Assembly (NCBI RefSeq): GCF_014844035.1
Contig: NZ_CP062159.1
Location: 3,224,001-3,288,000, forward strand
Origin: Flavobacterium sp. MDT1-60
Lineage (GTDB): Bacteria; Bacteroidota; Bacteroidia; Flavobacteriales; Flavobacteriaceae
Length of the DNA: 64,000 bases
Direction of reading: 5' to 3'
Part shown: piece after piece, positions 17,292-26,474 of the stretch
Numbering within the stretch: position 1 is the stretch's first letter
Layout of the letters: the number at the start of each line of letters is the position of its first letter
Program-made: the position numbers and the translations under genes
The notes under the pieces: model-generated
The model's input: only the letters and a program-made list of their open reading frames with translations
What the model was told of the DNA's origin: nothing
Databases searched by the model: none

Positions 17292-17619
17292 AAGCTATGA
17301 TTTTAAGGTTAGTATTGGTTTATTTTGCTAATATTCAATGAGTAAATTTAAAAAAGTTAAAGATTGATTTTACAGTATTTAAAAAATTTCATAAGATTTT
17401 TTATGTTTTTTTGATTTAAACTGTAACATATTGAATAAACGAGCGTCTATATATGAAACGGTAATTTAACATTCAAAAGGGTTTATTAGGTTTTTATTAA
17501 ATGAATGTTAAAAATTAGTTAAAACAAGGTACTTGGTAATGCATAATACGAAAATTAGAATTACATTTACATAGAATTTAAAAATCATCAATAATCAATC
17601 AATTTAACAATCAATCAAC
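17292..17619. other. Intergenic region between divergent SRPBCC and ankyrin genes
   Basis: The 328 bp are AT-rich with no gene. Just before the ankyrin gene the sequence repeats AATCAATCAA units. TACATTTAC near 17562 resembles a weak -7 element for the rightward gene, with TTG at 17534-17536. No stable hairpin was noticed. Confidence 0.5.
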
Positions 17620-18003
17620 ATGAAAAATTCAGTAATTATTTTAGGAGTAGCTTTAGTAGCTTTTGCCAATGTTTCAATGGCAGCGAATCACACATCAACA
17701 GTAGTGAATCCAAAAATTGAAGTTTCGCACAATTTCTCAGCTCCGTTACACGTAGCAGTGAGTAAAGGAGATGTAGAAGTAGTTAAAAAATTTATCGCTT
17801 ACGGTGCTGATGTAAATGAGAAATCAGAAGACATGACACCTTTAATGATCGCAGCGCGTTATAACAAAGTTGAAATAATTAAAGTTTTGTTAGAAAATGG
17901 AGCTCGTCCTGGAGATAAAAATGAACAAGGTTTCACTGCATTTAAATATGCACAATTGTCTAATGCAACTGATGCTATAGCACTATTGAAAGATTTAAAA
18001 TAA
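17620..18003 (+). CDS. Small exported ankyrin-repeat protein
   Basis: A 127-residue protein with a signal peptide (MKNSVIILGVALVAFANVSMAA, likely cleaved near residue 22) and about two and a half ankyrin repeats: SAPLHVAVSKGDVEVVKKFIAYGADVN, then MTPLMIAARYNKVEIIKVLLENGARPG, then a degenerate GFTAFKYAQLSNATDAIALLK. It is probably periplasmic and mediates a protein contact; partner unknown. The gene stands alone between a long leader region and a strong terminator. Confidence 0.88.
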   Translation: MKNSVIILGVALVAFANVSMAANHTSTVVNPKIEVSHNFSAPLHVAVSKGDVEVVKKFIAYGADVNEKSEDMTPLMIAARYNKVEIIKVLLENGARPGDKNEQGFTAFKYAQLSNATDAIALLKDLK

Positions 18004-18032
18004 CAGTTTAAATCGAGTTTGAGTTAGTACAC

Positions 18033-18069
18033 AAAACGACCTTCATTGAGCAGAAGGTCGTTTTTTATT
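18033..18069 (+). terminator. Terminator of the ankyrin gene
   Basis: AAAACGACCTTC (18033-18044) pairs perfectly with GAAGGTCGTTTT (18053-18064), with an 8-base loop, then a T-run. It also lies at the end of the convergent DUF2238 gene and may act in both directions. Confidence 0.9.
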
Positions 18070-18087
18070 TATACGCTACACTAGTAA

Positions 18088-18690
18088 TTAAAAATCTATT
18101 TTCTGAATTTGATTGTCCTGAATTTTCGAAAACAAAATCAGCGCCGTAATTGCACCAATCGTTGCATACAACATATCAGATTGCGTGTCCCAAATATAAC
18201 CCTGCGTTCCTAAAAAAGAATCTCCTCCTTCGCCAGTGACAAGCGAAACAAACCATTCTATAAATTCATAAGCGGCACTAATTGCCAAACAAATGCTGAC
18301 AATAATAAAGTTGAAAAAACTTTTATTATTAATCACTTGTTTACGAATGAACAATTCTCTGATAATCATTGCCGGAACAAATCCCTGGGCAAAATGCCCC
18401 ACCTTATCATAATTATTTCTGCTTTGATGGAATACTTCTTTGATATAATCAAAAAACGGCACTTCAGCATAGGTATAATGTCCGCCGATAAAAAGAATTA
18501 TACAATGTATCAATATCAAGGTATAAGTGAAATTTGTAAAGCGGAATTTTTTGAAAGTAAATGCTAAAATCAAAAATCCTATAATGGCCGGAATGACTTC
18601 AAGAAAACAGGTAAATCCTTCTTTAGGATTTATGATTGACGCTAATAATGAAATTGAAAACAGCGTTATTAAAAAGTAGATATATTTCAT
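18088..18690 (-). CDS. DUF2238 (YjdF-like) inner-membrane protein
   Basis: A 200-residue polytopic membrane protein of the DUF2238 family. Hydrophobic helices lie near residues 3-18, 27-44, 52-70, 100-115, 122-145 and 175-192. The family motifs are YDKVGHFAQGFVPAMIIRE and SAAYEFIEWFVSLVTGE...YIWDTQSDMLYATIGA, with charged residues inside the membrane region. The function is unknown. I start at ATG 18690 (MKYIYFLITLF); the open frame extends 34 codons further upstream but that part overlaps the terminator of the next operon and has no family counterpart. Confidence 0.87.
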   Translation of the reverse strand: MKYIYFLITLFSISLLASIINPKEGFTCFLEVIPAIIGFLILAFTFKKFRFTNFTYTLILIHCIILFIGGHYTYAEVPFFDYIKEVFHQSRNNYDKVGHFAQGFVPAMIIRELFIRKQVINNKSFFNFIIVSICLAISAAYEFIEWFVSLVTGEGGDSFLGTQGYIWDTQSDMLYATIGAITALILFSKIQDNQIQKIDF

Positions 18691-18742
18691 AAATAGTTTA
18701 ATTGATGTTATGCAAGATATTAAACTAAAATGTAATGAAATC

Positions 18743-18776
18743 AAAAAAGCACCATTAAAAATAATGATGCTTTTTC
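18743..18776 (-). terminator. Terminator of the RND efflux operon
   Basis: Arms 18744-18757 and 18762-18775 (AAAAAGCACCATTA with its near complement, one mismatch, 4-base loop). On the minus strand the stem runs into a T-rich stretch, about 50 bases after the stop of the pump gene. The plus strand also ends in T residues. Confidence 0.75.
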
Positions 18777-18825
18777 TTTTTAACCCAATCAAACTAATTT
18801 AACCAATTAATCAATTTTAAATTTA

Positions 18826-21800
18826 CTACTCAATAGGAACATGTTTTTTGCGGTTGAAAACCCAAAATATAATTGGGAAAACCAATAGCGTTAAAATCGT
18901 TGCTGTAATTAAACCTCCAATAATTACAATAGCTAATGGTTTTTGTGATTCAGAACCAATTCCGGTTGAAATCGCAGCAGGCATTAAACCTATCGATGCC
19001 ATTAACGCTGTCATAACTACGGCTCTTGTTCTGGCTTTTACTCCCATAAAAATGGATTCTTCTAATGTGAATTTGGCCTTTAGATTATGATGAAATTCAG
19101 AGATCAGAATAACGCCATTTTGAATACAAATTCCAAGTAAGGCAATAAAACCAACACCAGCAGAGATTCCAAAATTCATTCCGGTAATATGTAACGCCAT
19201 AATTCCTCCAATAATCGCAAACGGAACATTTGCCAAAACAAGTAACGAATCTTTAATATTTCCGAATAAAATAAACAGCAATACAAATATTCCAATTAAA
19301 CTGATCGGTACGACTTGTGCCAAACGTGCACTGGCACGAACCTGATTTTCAAATTCTCCTGTCCATCCTGTTGTATAGCCTGAAGGCATTTTTAATTCGG
19401 CTACTTTTTTCTGTGCTTCGGCTATTGTACTTCCCAAATCGCGGTCACGAACAGAGAATTTTACACCAATAAAACGTTTTGTATTGTCTCTGTAAATGAA
19501 AGCTGGACCCGTTACGGTTTTAATGTCGCAGATTTCTTTCAACGGAATTTTAACGCCACTAATGGTTGGAACTTTAAGTTCGGCCAAATCTTCTTCATCT
19601 TTACGGTATTCTTTAGAAAAACGTACTCTCACATCAAATTTTTTCTCGTCTTCATATTTTTGAGTTGCCGTTTTTCCTCCAAAAGCCAATTCTAAAACAG
19701 CTTGAGCATCATTTAATGTCACACCATAAGCAGCCATTTTTTCTCTGTCCAGAATCACACTGATTTCTGGCTGACCAACATTTCTAAGAATTCCGGCATC
19801 TTTTATACCTGGAATATCTTTGATTTTTGCCAGAACTTCATTTGATAATTCATCGAGTTTATCCAAATCATCTCCATAAATTTTTACTGCATTCGAAGCT
19901 TTAAAACCAGCTACAGATTCGGCTACGTTATCAATAACGGGTTGCGAATAATTATAGGTAATTCCCTGATGCACTTTTAGTTTATTATCCATTTCATTAA
20001 TTAATTCATCCATATTTATATTTCGTTTCCATTCTGATTTAGGTTTTAAATCAACCTGAAGCTGAATAAATCCGAATCCATTTGGATCTGTTCCGTCGTT
20101 GCTTCGACCCGTTTGTGATAATACATTTTTGACTTCCGGGAAGCTTTCAAGATCTTTTCGAATCATTGAAGCAGTTTTCACACTTTCAGGAAGCGAAGTA
20201 CTCATTGGTAATTCTGCCGTTACCCATAAAGCGCCTTCATTTAACTGAGGAAGAAATTCGGTTCCTAAAAAGTTTGCCGAGAAGAAAACGGCAACTAAAA
20301 CGACAACAGAAGCAATCAGCGTTTTTACTTTGTGTTTGAATGTCCAGGCAAATCCCTTTCCAACAATTCTGTCCCAGAAGTTTACAAACGGATTATTTTT
20401 CTCCTTTACATTTTTATTTAAAAGAATATGCGATAAAACCGGGACTAACGTCAAAGTAAAAAGTAAAGCTCCCATTAAAGCAAAACCTAAAGTATAGGCT
20501 AGGGGCGAGAACATTTTTCCTTCTACTTTCTGGAATGAGAAAATTGGCAATAAGGCAGTAATGATGATTAATTTAGAAAAGAAAATAGCTTTACCCATTT
20601 CAGTTCCCGTTTTTTTAATCAAACTTCCTTTGGCAATTTTATTATAAGCCGTCATTCCCAATTGATGCGCCCGGTGGTCCAACACCACAAACAATCCCTC
20701 GACCATAACCACCGCGCCATCAATAATAATCCCGAAATCAACTGCACCTAAACTCAGTAAGTTGGCGCTCATTCCCATCATCTTCAAACACAAAAAAGCA
20801 AATAATAAGGATAACGGAATAACAATCGAAACAGTAAAAGTAGTTCGCCAATCAGCCATGAAAAGAAATACGACACAAGTAACCAGAATAATTCCTTCGA
20901 ACAAATTGTGCATTACAGTTTCAGTCGTGAAATTCATCAAATTATCACGATCGTAAAACGTTTCTATTTTAATGTCTTTCGGAAGAACGTTATCGTTTAA
21001 ATCCTTGATTTTATCTTTGATTAAGGCTAATGTTTCCTGAGCATTTTCGCCTTTTCGCATCACGACAATTCCTTCAACAGCATCATCGTTTTTGCCAATT
21101 CCGGTTTGCCCGACTCTTGGCATCGAACTTTCATAAACCGAAGCAACATTTTTTACCAGAATAGGATTTCCGCCCGCGTCATCAACAATAATATTTTCAA
21201 TATCCGGAATAGATTTCAGAAGCCCGACACCTCGAACCACAAAAGCTTGTCCGTTTTTTTCAATAATGTCTCCACCAACATTTAAGTTTCCTGCATTAAC
21301 AGCGTTGTAAACTTGTAGTGGTGTAATGTTGTATTTTGCTAATTTGATAGGATCAACACCAACTTCATAAGTTTTAGTTTGACCTCCAAAAACATTTAAA
21401 TCGGCAACACCAGGAACGGAACGAAGTTGTTTATCTATAACCCAGTTTTGATAAGTCAATAATTCTCTACTATCTCTGCTGTTACTTTTTACAATGTATC
21501 TGAATATTTCTCCGGTAGGTCCGTACGGAGGCTGAACATCTGGTTCAACATCTTCAGGAAGAGAGACATTTTTTAATAAATTATTGACCTGCTGACGCGC
21601 AAAAGTATCATCGACTCCATCATCAAAAATAATTTTGATTACAGATAATCCAAACATGGTAATACTACGAACGCTGGTCTTTTTTTGCACCGAGTTCATG
21701 GAGATCTCGATAGGAGAAGTTACAAAACGTTCTACTTCTTCTGCACTTTTTCCATTCCATTGTGTAATAATAATAATCTGAGTATTTGTTACATCCGGAA

Positions 21801-21924
21801 AGGCATCAATTGGCATATTTTTAAAGGAAATAAATCCTGCAACCGCCAATAATCCCACCCAAAAAAAGGTGAATGCTTTATTCTTTAGCGAAAAAGCGAT
21901 AATATTTCTGATGAATTTGTTCAT
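18826..21924 (-). CDS. Heavy-metal-type RND efflux pump (CusA/CzcA family)
   Basis: A 1032-residue inner-membrane proton-driven pump. It shows twelve transmembrane helices with two large periplasmic loops; helix 1 is at residues 15-32. In helix 4 the motif GAVDFGIIIDGAVVMVEG marks the heavy-metal (HME) RND subgroup and carries the proton-relay acidic residues. It should form the tripartite complex with the adaptor and TolC proteins encoded just upstream (3-base gap to the adaptor). HME pumps export Cu/Ag or Zn/Co/Cd/Ni; the motif does not by itself decide between them. The two-component genes next to it suggest metal-induced expression. Confidence 0.93.
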   Translation of the reverse strand: MNKFIRNIIAFSLKNKAFTFFWVGLLAVAGFISFKNMPIDAFPDVTNTQIIIITQWNGKSAEEVERFVTSPIEISMNSVQKKTSVRSITMFGLSVIKIIFDDGVDDTFARQQVNNLLKNVSLPEDVEPDVQPPYGPTGEIFRYIVKSNSRDSRELLTYQNWVIDKQLRSVPGVADLNVFGGQTKTYEVGVDPIKLAKYNITPLQVYNAVNAGNLNVGGDIIEKNGQAFVVRGVGLLKSIPDIENIIVDDAGGNPILVKNVASVYESSMPRVGQTGIGKNDDAVEGIVVMRKGENAQETLALIKDKIKDLNDNVLPKDIKIETFYDRDNLMNFTTETVMHNLFEGIILVTCVVFLFMADWRTTFTVSIVIPLSLLFAFLCLKMMGMSANLLSLGAVDFGIIIDGAVVMVEGLFVVLDHRAHQLGMTAYNKIAKGSLIKKTGTEMGKAIFFSKLIIITALLPIFSFQKVEGKMFSPLAYTLGFALMGALLFTLTLVPVLSHILLNKNVKEKNNPFVNFWDRIVGKGFAWTFKHKVKTLIASVVVLVAVFFSANFLGTEFLPQLNEGALWVTAELPMSTSLPESVKTASMIRKDLESFPEVKNVLSQTGRSNDGTDPNGFGFIQLQVDLKPKSEWKRNINMDELINEMDNKLKVHQGITYNYSQPVIDNVAESVAGFKASNAVKIYGDDLDKLDELSNEVLAKIKDIPGIKDAGILRNVGQPEISVILDREKMAAYGVTLNDAQAVLELAFGGKTATQKYEDEKKFDVRVRFSKEYRKDEEDLAELKVPTISGVKIPLKEICDIKTVTGPAFIYRDNTKRFIGVKFSVRDRDLGSTIAEAQKKVAELKMPSGYTTGWTGEFENQVRASARLAQVVPISLIGIFVLLFILFGNIKDSLLVLANVPFAIIGGIMALHITGMNFGISAGVGFIALLGICIQNGVILISEFHHNLKAKFTLEESIFMGVKARTRAVVMTALMASIGLMPAAISTGIGSESQKPLAIVIIGGLITATILTLLVFPIIFWVFNRKKHVPIE

Positions 21925-21927
21925 GAC

Positions 21928-23013
21928 TTATTCGTTTAAGGCGCGATAAATAAATAACTGATTATTGGTAATGACTTTTTCGTTTTCTTTTAAGCCACTT
22001 GAAATGTAAGTAGTGTCTCCGACAACACTGTAAACTTCAACCTGTCTGGTTTCGATATTGTGACGATCTTTAAAAACCATGACGAAATTTTTACTTTTAT
22101 CAAAAACAATAGCATCACTCGGAATAGCTATCAAAGATTTATCTTCTTTAAAAGATAATTTGATGTTGGCATTCATATCAGGTTTCAATAAATATCCTGG
22201 GTTTTGCAGTTTTATACGTGCCTGCATCGCTTTGGTTTCCGGATCAATTACATTGAAAATTTTATCTACTTTTCCTTTAAAAACTTTATCAGGATAACTT
22301 AAAGTGGTTACATCAGCATCAATTCCTAATTTCACTTTATCAATATCGGTTTCATTGATGTTGGCCATTGCCCAAACTTCACTGATTTCAGCAATATCAA
22401 AGATGTTTTCAGAACGGTCACTTCTCAAAAGCATATCCTGATTGATACTTTTCTGAATGATAAAACCACTAATTGGAGCTGTTACTTCATAAATGGAACC
22501 CGCTTTAATATTGTAGATTTTATACGTTTCCTGAATTTTGCCTAATTGTGATTGTGCTTTAGCAACTTCAGATTTCGCCTGTAAAACATCGCTCTCCGAA
22601 TTTAATTTTCCGTCAAATAATTCTGTCGCCACTTTTAAATTGTTCTTTGCCACTAATAAATCACTTTTCGCATCAAGAGATTGTTTTTCAAAATCAGCAA
22701 TATCAGTACTTTTAATCGTAGCCAAAACTTGTCCCTTGTGTACGTAATCTCCAAGTTCTACATTTACTTTAATGACATTTCCACCCACTAGCGGATAAAC
22801 ATCAATCATTTTATTATTGTCAGCTGTAATTTTTCCGTAAAAACTCAATTCGTTTTTTACAGGTTGCTTTTGTGCGACAGCTGTTGTAGTCGTTTTTAGC
22901 ATTGAATCACTTAATGCAAAAGAAGTATTAGTCTGCGGATTTTCAACTTCTTTTTTACAGCTTGCGAATGCCAGACTCATAATTGCAATTCCTATTATTA
23001 GTTTATGTTTCAT
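21928..23013 (-). CDS. RND efflux periplasmic adaptor (CusB/CzcB-like), lipoprotein
   Basis: A 361-residue membrane-fusion protein. The N-terminus MKHKLIIGIAIMSLAFASC ends in a lipobox Cys at residue 19, so it is probably a lipoprotein. Next come the barrel-sandwich hybrid (PLVGGNVIKVNVELGDYVHKGQ, about residues 70-100), a coiled-coil hairpin (about 105-160), the second lipoyl half (YEVTAPISGFIIQKS) and the beta-barrel (VWAMANINETDIDKV onwards). It bridges pump and TolC channel. It is the middle gene, 12 bases after the TolC gene and 3 bases before the pump gene. Confidence 0.92.
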   Translation of the reverse strand: MKHKLIIGIAIMSLAFASCKKEVENPQTNTSFALSDSMLKTTTTAVAQKQPVKNELSFYGKITADNNKMIDVYPLVGGNVIKVNVELGDYVHKGQVLATIKSTDIADFEKQSLDAKSDLLVAKNNLKVATELFDGKLNSESDVLQAKSEVAKAQSQLGKIQETYKIYNIKAGSIYEVTAPISGFIIQKSINQDMLLRSDRSENIFDIAEISEVWAMANINETDIDKVKLGIDADVTTLSYPDKVFKGKVDKIFNVIDPETKAMQARIKLQNPGYLLKPDMNANIKLSFKEDKSLIAIPSDAIVFDKSKNFVMVFKDRHNIETRQVEVYSVVGDTTYISSGLKENEKVITNNQLFIYRALNE

Positions 23014-23025
23014 CTTTATTTAATT

Positions 23026-24273
23026 TTAAAATAAGTCTTTGTTGATGGTACTGTTTAATTCTTCTCCAGAAAGTGCTAGTTTTTTCTTTAATTCATTAAC
23101 CTGAACGGTGGCCTGATTATAGCTTTCCATAAAATCTGTAAATTCTAGTAAGCTCACGTTTCGTTTTTGAAAATTGGTTAACATTCCATTATAAACTGCA
23201 TCAAAATCAGCGTTAACAGTTGGTTTTATAACAGCATAATTTTTGCGTGATTCATCCCATTTATTCCATGCCGATGTAATTTCAGTTTGCAATTGCAAAT
23301 CAAAATTTTGTTTTTCGACTTTAGATTGCTCTAAAATAGTTTGGGCATATTTTATGTTTCCTTTATTTTTGTTCCAAAGGGGAAGCGGAATCCCAAGCGT
23401 TAAATTAGCTTCTTTATTAAAAGCACCACTTCGTTGATCATAGTTCGCACCTACAGTAATATCAGGAACTGAAAGTGATTTTTGCCATTTTACATTGATT
23501 TCGTTGGCATCGATTTCTTTTTGTTTAGCTAAATAATCTGGGCGATTGGCGATAGCTTGATCTTCAAATGACTTTAAATCAAAATTGATAGTTTTTAGAT
23601 ATTTATTGAATTCTGTATCCGAAACAATTGGAACAACAGTTTCAGTTGAGTTTAATAACAATTTCAAATTTGCCTGCTCCTCAATGTTGTTATTAACCAC
23701 CTCCATTCTTTCATTTTTGAAGTTTAGATAAAGTGATTGCAAGCGAACAACATCTTTCAAAGGAATATTTCCTTTTTGTGCCTGAATAGAGTAGGAGTTG
23801 ATTAAATCTTCAATATGAGCCAGTTGTTTATCAGTAGTTTCAAGACTTTTTGTATTGTAATAAACGGTGTAAAAGCTCTTGCGTAATTGCAATTTTAAGG
23901 TTCTTAGTAAATCATTAAATTGTAATTCAGCCAATTGCTCATTAGTTTGAGCCAGTTTTACTTCATTGCGTTTTTTTCCGCCTAAGTAAATAAGCTGTTC
24001 GATACCAAATGCTTTCTGTCCGTCTTTTCCAATATCGAAATATTGATTTCTTTCTGGATTATAAGCATTTAATTCTGCGGTAATCGTTGGATTATCCCAA
24101 ATTCGGGCTTGAATAGTCAGTGCTTTTGAAGCATCAATATTGTATTGAGAGGCCAGCAAAAAAAGATTGTTTTTCAAAAATTGGCTTTCACAATCTTCGA
24201 GAGTGACTGTTTTTTGAGCCAAACCTACCTGACTTGCTAAAATCAGAAATAGTAATGCAATTAACTTTTTCAT
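23026..24273 (-). CDS. TolC-family outer-membrane efflux protein
   Basis: A 415-residue outer-membrane factor with a signal peptide (MKKLIALLFLILASQVGLAQ) and two repeats of the OEP domain (about residues 30-200 and 225-405). Typical pieces are LEDCESQFLKNNLFLLASQYNI, RPDYLAKQKEIDANEINVKWQKS and LGIPLPLWNKNKGNI. It forms the trimeric exit duct for the tripartite metal pump. It is the first gene of the efflux operon and is preceded by four direct repeats that look like a response-regulator operator. Confidence 0.92.
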   Translation of the reverse strand: MKKLIALLFLILASQVGLAQKTVTLEDCESQFLKNNLFLLASQYNIDASKALTIQARIWDNPTITAELNAYNPERNQYFDIGKDGQKAFGIEQLIYLGGKKRNEVKLAQTNEQLAELQFNDLLRTLKLQLRKSFYTVYYNTKSLETTDKQLAHIEDLINSYSIQAQKGNIPLKDVVRLQSLYLNFKNERMEVVNNNIEEQANLKLLLNSTETVVPIVSDTEFNKYLKTINFDLKSFEDQAIANRPDYLAKQKEIDANEINVKWQKSLSVPDITVGANYDQRSGAFNKEANLTLGIPLPLWNKNKGNIKYAQTILEQSKVEKQNFDLQLQTEITSAWNKWDESRKNYAVIKPTVNADFDAVYNGMLTNFQKRNVSLLEFTDFMESYNQATVQVNELKKKLALSGEELNSTINKDLF

Positions 24274-24310
24274 TGTATCAGTTTTATTTGATACAAAGAT
24301 GCTATCGCAA

Positions 24311-24351
24311 AACTTTAAGAGACCTTAACAATGACCTTAAAAAGACCTTAA
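24311..24351 (-). promoter_or_regulatory. Predicted response-regulator operator (TTAAGGTC direct repeats)
   Basis: Read on the minus strand, TTAAGGTC occurs three times exactly (24351-24344, 24340-24333, 24328-24321) with starts 11 and 12 bp apart, and a fourth, weaker TTAAAGTT at 24318-24311. Direct repeats one helix turn apart are the usual binding pattern of OmpR/PhoB-type regulators. The array lies 38 bases before the TolC start, between the sensor-kinase gene and the efflux genes. The -7 region (CATCTTTG) is imperfect, as expected for an activator-dependent promoter. Confidence 0.7.
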
Positions 24352-24380
24352 AAATGATTTAGATTGAAGTTAAAGTGATT

Positions 24381-25739
24381 TTAATGAAAAGTCAATTGAA
24401 AGAGATTGGTGTTTTTTTTAGGGATACTGTATTTGATTTCACCTTTATGAAGGATTAAAATACGGTTGACAATGCGCAATCCGAGTCCAAATCCGGTGGT
24501 GCCTTTTGAGTTTTCACCACGCATAAAGGGCTGAAAAAGGTTTTTTTGCTCGTTTTCGCTTAATGTATTGCCAGTATTTGAAATGGAAATAATAAGATGT
24601 TCATTATCAGTGCTAATTTTTACTTTGGCTTGCTTATTATCTGAGTAAACACAGGCATTTTTTAAAACATTACTTAAAGCAATTTCGAGTAAGTTTTTAT
24701 TTCCTTTAATTTCTAAAGCAGTGTCTAAATTATCGTTTTCTTCCATCTCAAAAAGAATAACAAAATCCGGAAAGCTTTTATTTAAATTTTCAATAGCTGA
24801 AAACAGAATTTCATCCATTCGATGTTCTTCATAATTTTCATGATTCTTATTGTCTATTTTAGAAAGAATTAATAATGAATTAATCAGTTCCGTTAATTGA
24901 TTGACATCGGATAAAATGGTATTTAAGAAATATTTTCCTTTATCAGATGTTGAAGAATCGGTAATTGTATTTTCAATTTGCGAAGTTATTCTGGACAGTG
25001 GAGTTCTAAGCTCGTGCGAAGCATGCGCCGTAAATTCTTTTTGTTTTTGATAAGAGATTTCAATTCGATCCATCATGAAGTTAAATTCATTGGCGATCAA
25101 ATCAATTTCATTTTTAGTGCTTTTTGATTCTACACGAGTGTCAAGATTGTTCTCGTTTATATTTTTTATTTTCTGATGAAAAATACTCAATGGGCTCATG
25201 GCTTTTTTAACCATAAATGAAGTAAGAACCCAACAAATACAGGTAAAAAAGATATAAGATATAATTAAGGTATATCTCAGAAAAAGTAGTTTTCGTTTGC
25301 CATAATCATCCGTTGCTGATATTAACGCATAAAAATCTTTGTCTTTTGTATCATAGAAAACACCGTAAACTTCATAATCACCTTGCTGTTTAAAAAAGGT
25401 TTTATGTTTTTTAAGGTATTTTAAATCTTCAATAGACCAGCTTATTTTGGCATCATCAATACTGCTATAGATTAATTTGTAGTTAGAATCAAAGACTAAT
25501 GTTTTTTCATCATACAATTTATTAATTGAGTTTTGATCAATTATTTTTAAAAGCTGATCATCAACTTCCTTAACATTCACTAAAAGCTTAATGTTCGAAA
25601 GTGCTTTTATTTCCAAACGGTCTCGAAATTCTTCTTTTCTAAAATTAGAATACAAAACAAATATCACAGTAGATGCCAACCCAAATAGGATTGTAAAAAG
25701 CAAACTAACTAAAAGCGATATCCGGTTTTTTAATGTCAT
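24381..25739 (-). CDS. Sensor histidine kinase of the efflux locus
   Basis: A 452-residue membrane kinase: transmembrane helices at about residues 10-32 and 150-175 enclose a periplasmic sensor of about 115 residues; then HAMP (about 175-225), dimerisation domain with phospho-accepting H242 in FTAHASHELRTPLSR, and the ATPase domain with N-box NVLKNACVYS and G-box GTTGFGLGLRIVN. The sensor region has no obvious Cys or His cluster for metal binding. Its start overlaps the regulator gene by four bases (ATGA), so both come from one message. It probably reports periplasmic metal or envelope stress to its regulator. Confidence 0.93.
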   Translation of the reverse strand: MTLKNRISLLVSLLFTILFGLASTVIFVLYSNFRKEEFRDRLEIKALSNIKLLVNVKEVDDQLLKIIDQNSINKLYDEKTLVFDSNYKLIYSSIDDAKISWSIEDLKYLKKHKTFFKQQGDYEVYGVFYDTKDKDFYALISATDDYGKRKLLFLRYTLIISYIFFTCICWVLTSFMVKKAMSPLSIFHQKIKNINENNLDTRVESKSTKNEIDLIANEFNFMMDRIEISYQKQKEFTAHASHELRTPLSRITSQIENTITDSSTSDKGKYFLNTILSDVNQLTELINSLLILSKIDNKNHENYEEHRMDEILFSAIENLNKSFPDFVILFEMEENDNLDTALEIKGNKNLLEIALSNVLKNACVYSDNKQAKVKISTDNEHLIISISNTGNTLSENEQKNLFQPFMRGENSKGTTGFGLGLRIVNRILILHKGEIKYSIPKKNTNLFQLTFH

Positions 25740-26416
25740 TCCTGAGCGCTTAAATAATATCCATACCCAATTTTGGTTCGAATCAGTTTTGTTTCGTGGT
25801 TTATATCAATTTTCTTTCTTAAAAAATTGATATAAACCTCAATCGTATTTTGATTGGTTTCAATATGATAATCCCAAAGTTTCTCGGCAATAAATTGTTT
25901 TGATAATACTTTTCCTTTGGCATGAGCCAAAATCAGAATTAATTTAAATTCTTTTGGAGTCAGTTTGATTTCTTCTCCTGAACGAAATACTTTCATATCA
26001 TCTTCCAAAATTTCTAAATCTTCAATAACAATTTTACTTTCACTTTGCTGTGGAATTTCTTTTCGTCTTAAAAGCGACGAAATACGGGCATACAATTCCT
26101 CAAAATGAAAAGGTTTAACCAGATAATCATCTGCACCATTATCAAATGAAGCTAATTTATCTTCAATTTCGCTAAAAGCGGTTAACATTATAATAGGTAT
26201 CTTTTTATCAACTTCGCGAATTCCCTTGCAAACGTCGATTCCGTTTGTCCCTGGAACATTAATATCAAGAATGATTAAATCGTATTCAGATGGAAAATAC
26301 TTTTTCAATAATAATGAACCATCATAATATGGTACACACTCGAATTCTTTTGAAGTAAAGAATGCTGAGATCTCTTTAGATAAAGTAAAATCGTCTTCGA
26401 GTAGTAGTATTTTCAT
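25736..26416 (-). CDS. OmpR-family response regulator of the efflux locus
   Basis: A 226-residue regulator: receiver domain with acidic pocket EDD (residues 7-9) and phosphorylation site D51 in LIILDINVPG, conserved MLTAFSE and LVKPFHFEEL, then a winged-helix DNA-binding domain (about 130-224) with IKLTPKEFKLILILAHAKGKVLSK and NTIEVYINFLRKKID. It pairs with the kinase gene that follows and most simply binds the TTAAGGTC repeats before the TolC gene. It starts 58 bases after the M42 peptidase stop, so some read-through from that gene is possible. Confidence 0.93.
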   Translation of the reverse strand: MKILLLEDDFTLSKEISAFFTSKEFECVPYYDGSLLLKKYFPSEYDLIILDINVPGTNGIDVCKGIREVDKKIPIIMLTAFSEIEDKLASFDNGADDYLVKPFHFEELYARISSLLRRKEIPQQSESKIVIEDLEILEDDMKVFRSGEEIKLTPKEFKLILILAHAKGKVLSKQFIAEKLWDYHIETNQNTIEVYINFLRKKIDINHETKLIRTKIGYGYYLSAQE

Positions 26417-26474
26417 GCTATTTTTTATTTGTCAATTCGGCTAATAATAACCGAATTGACATTTTAAATTTCTT

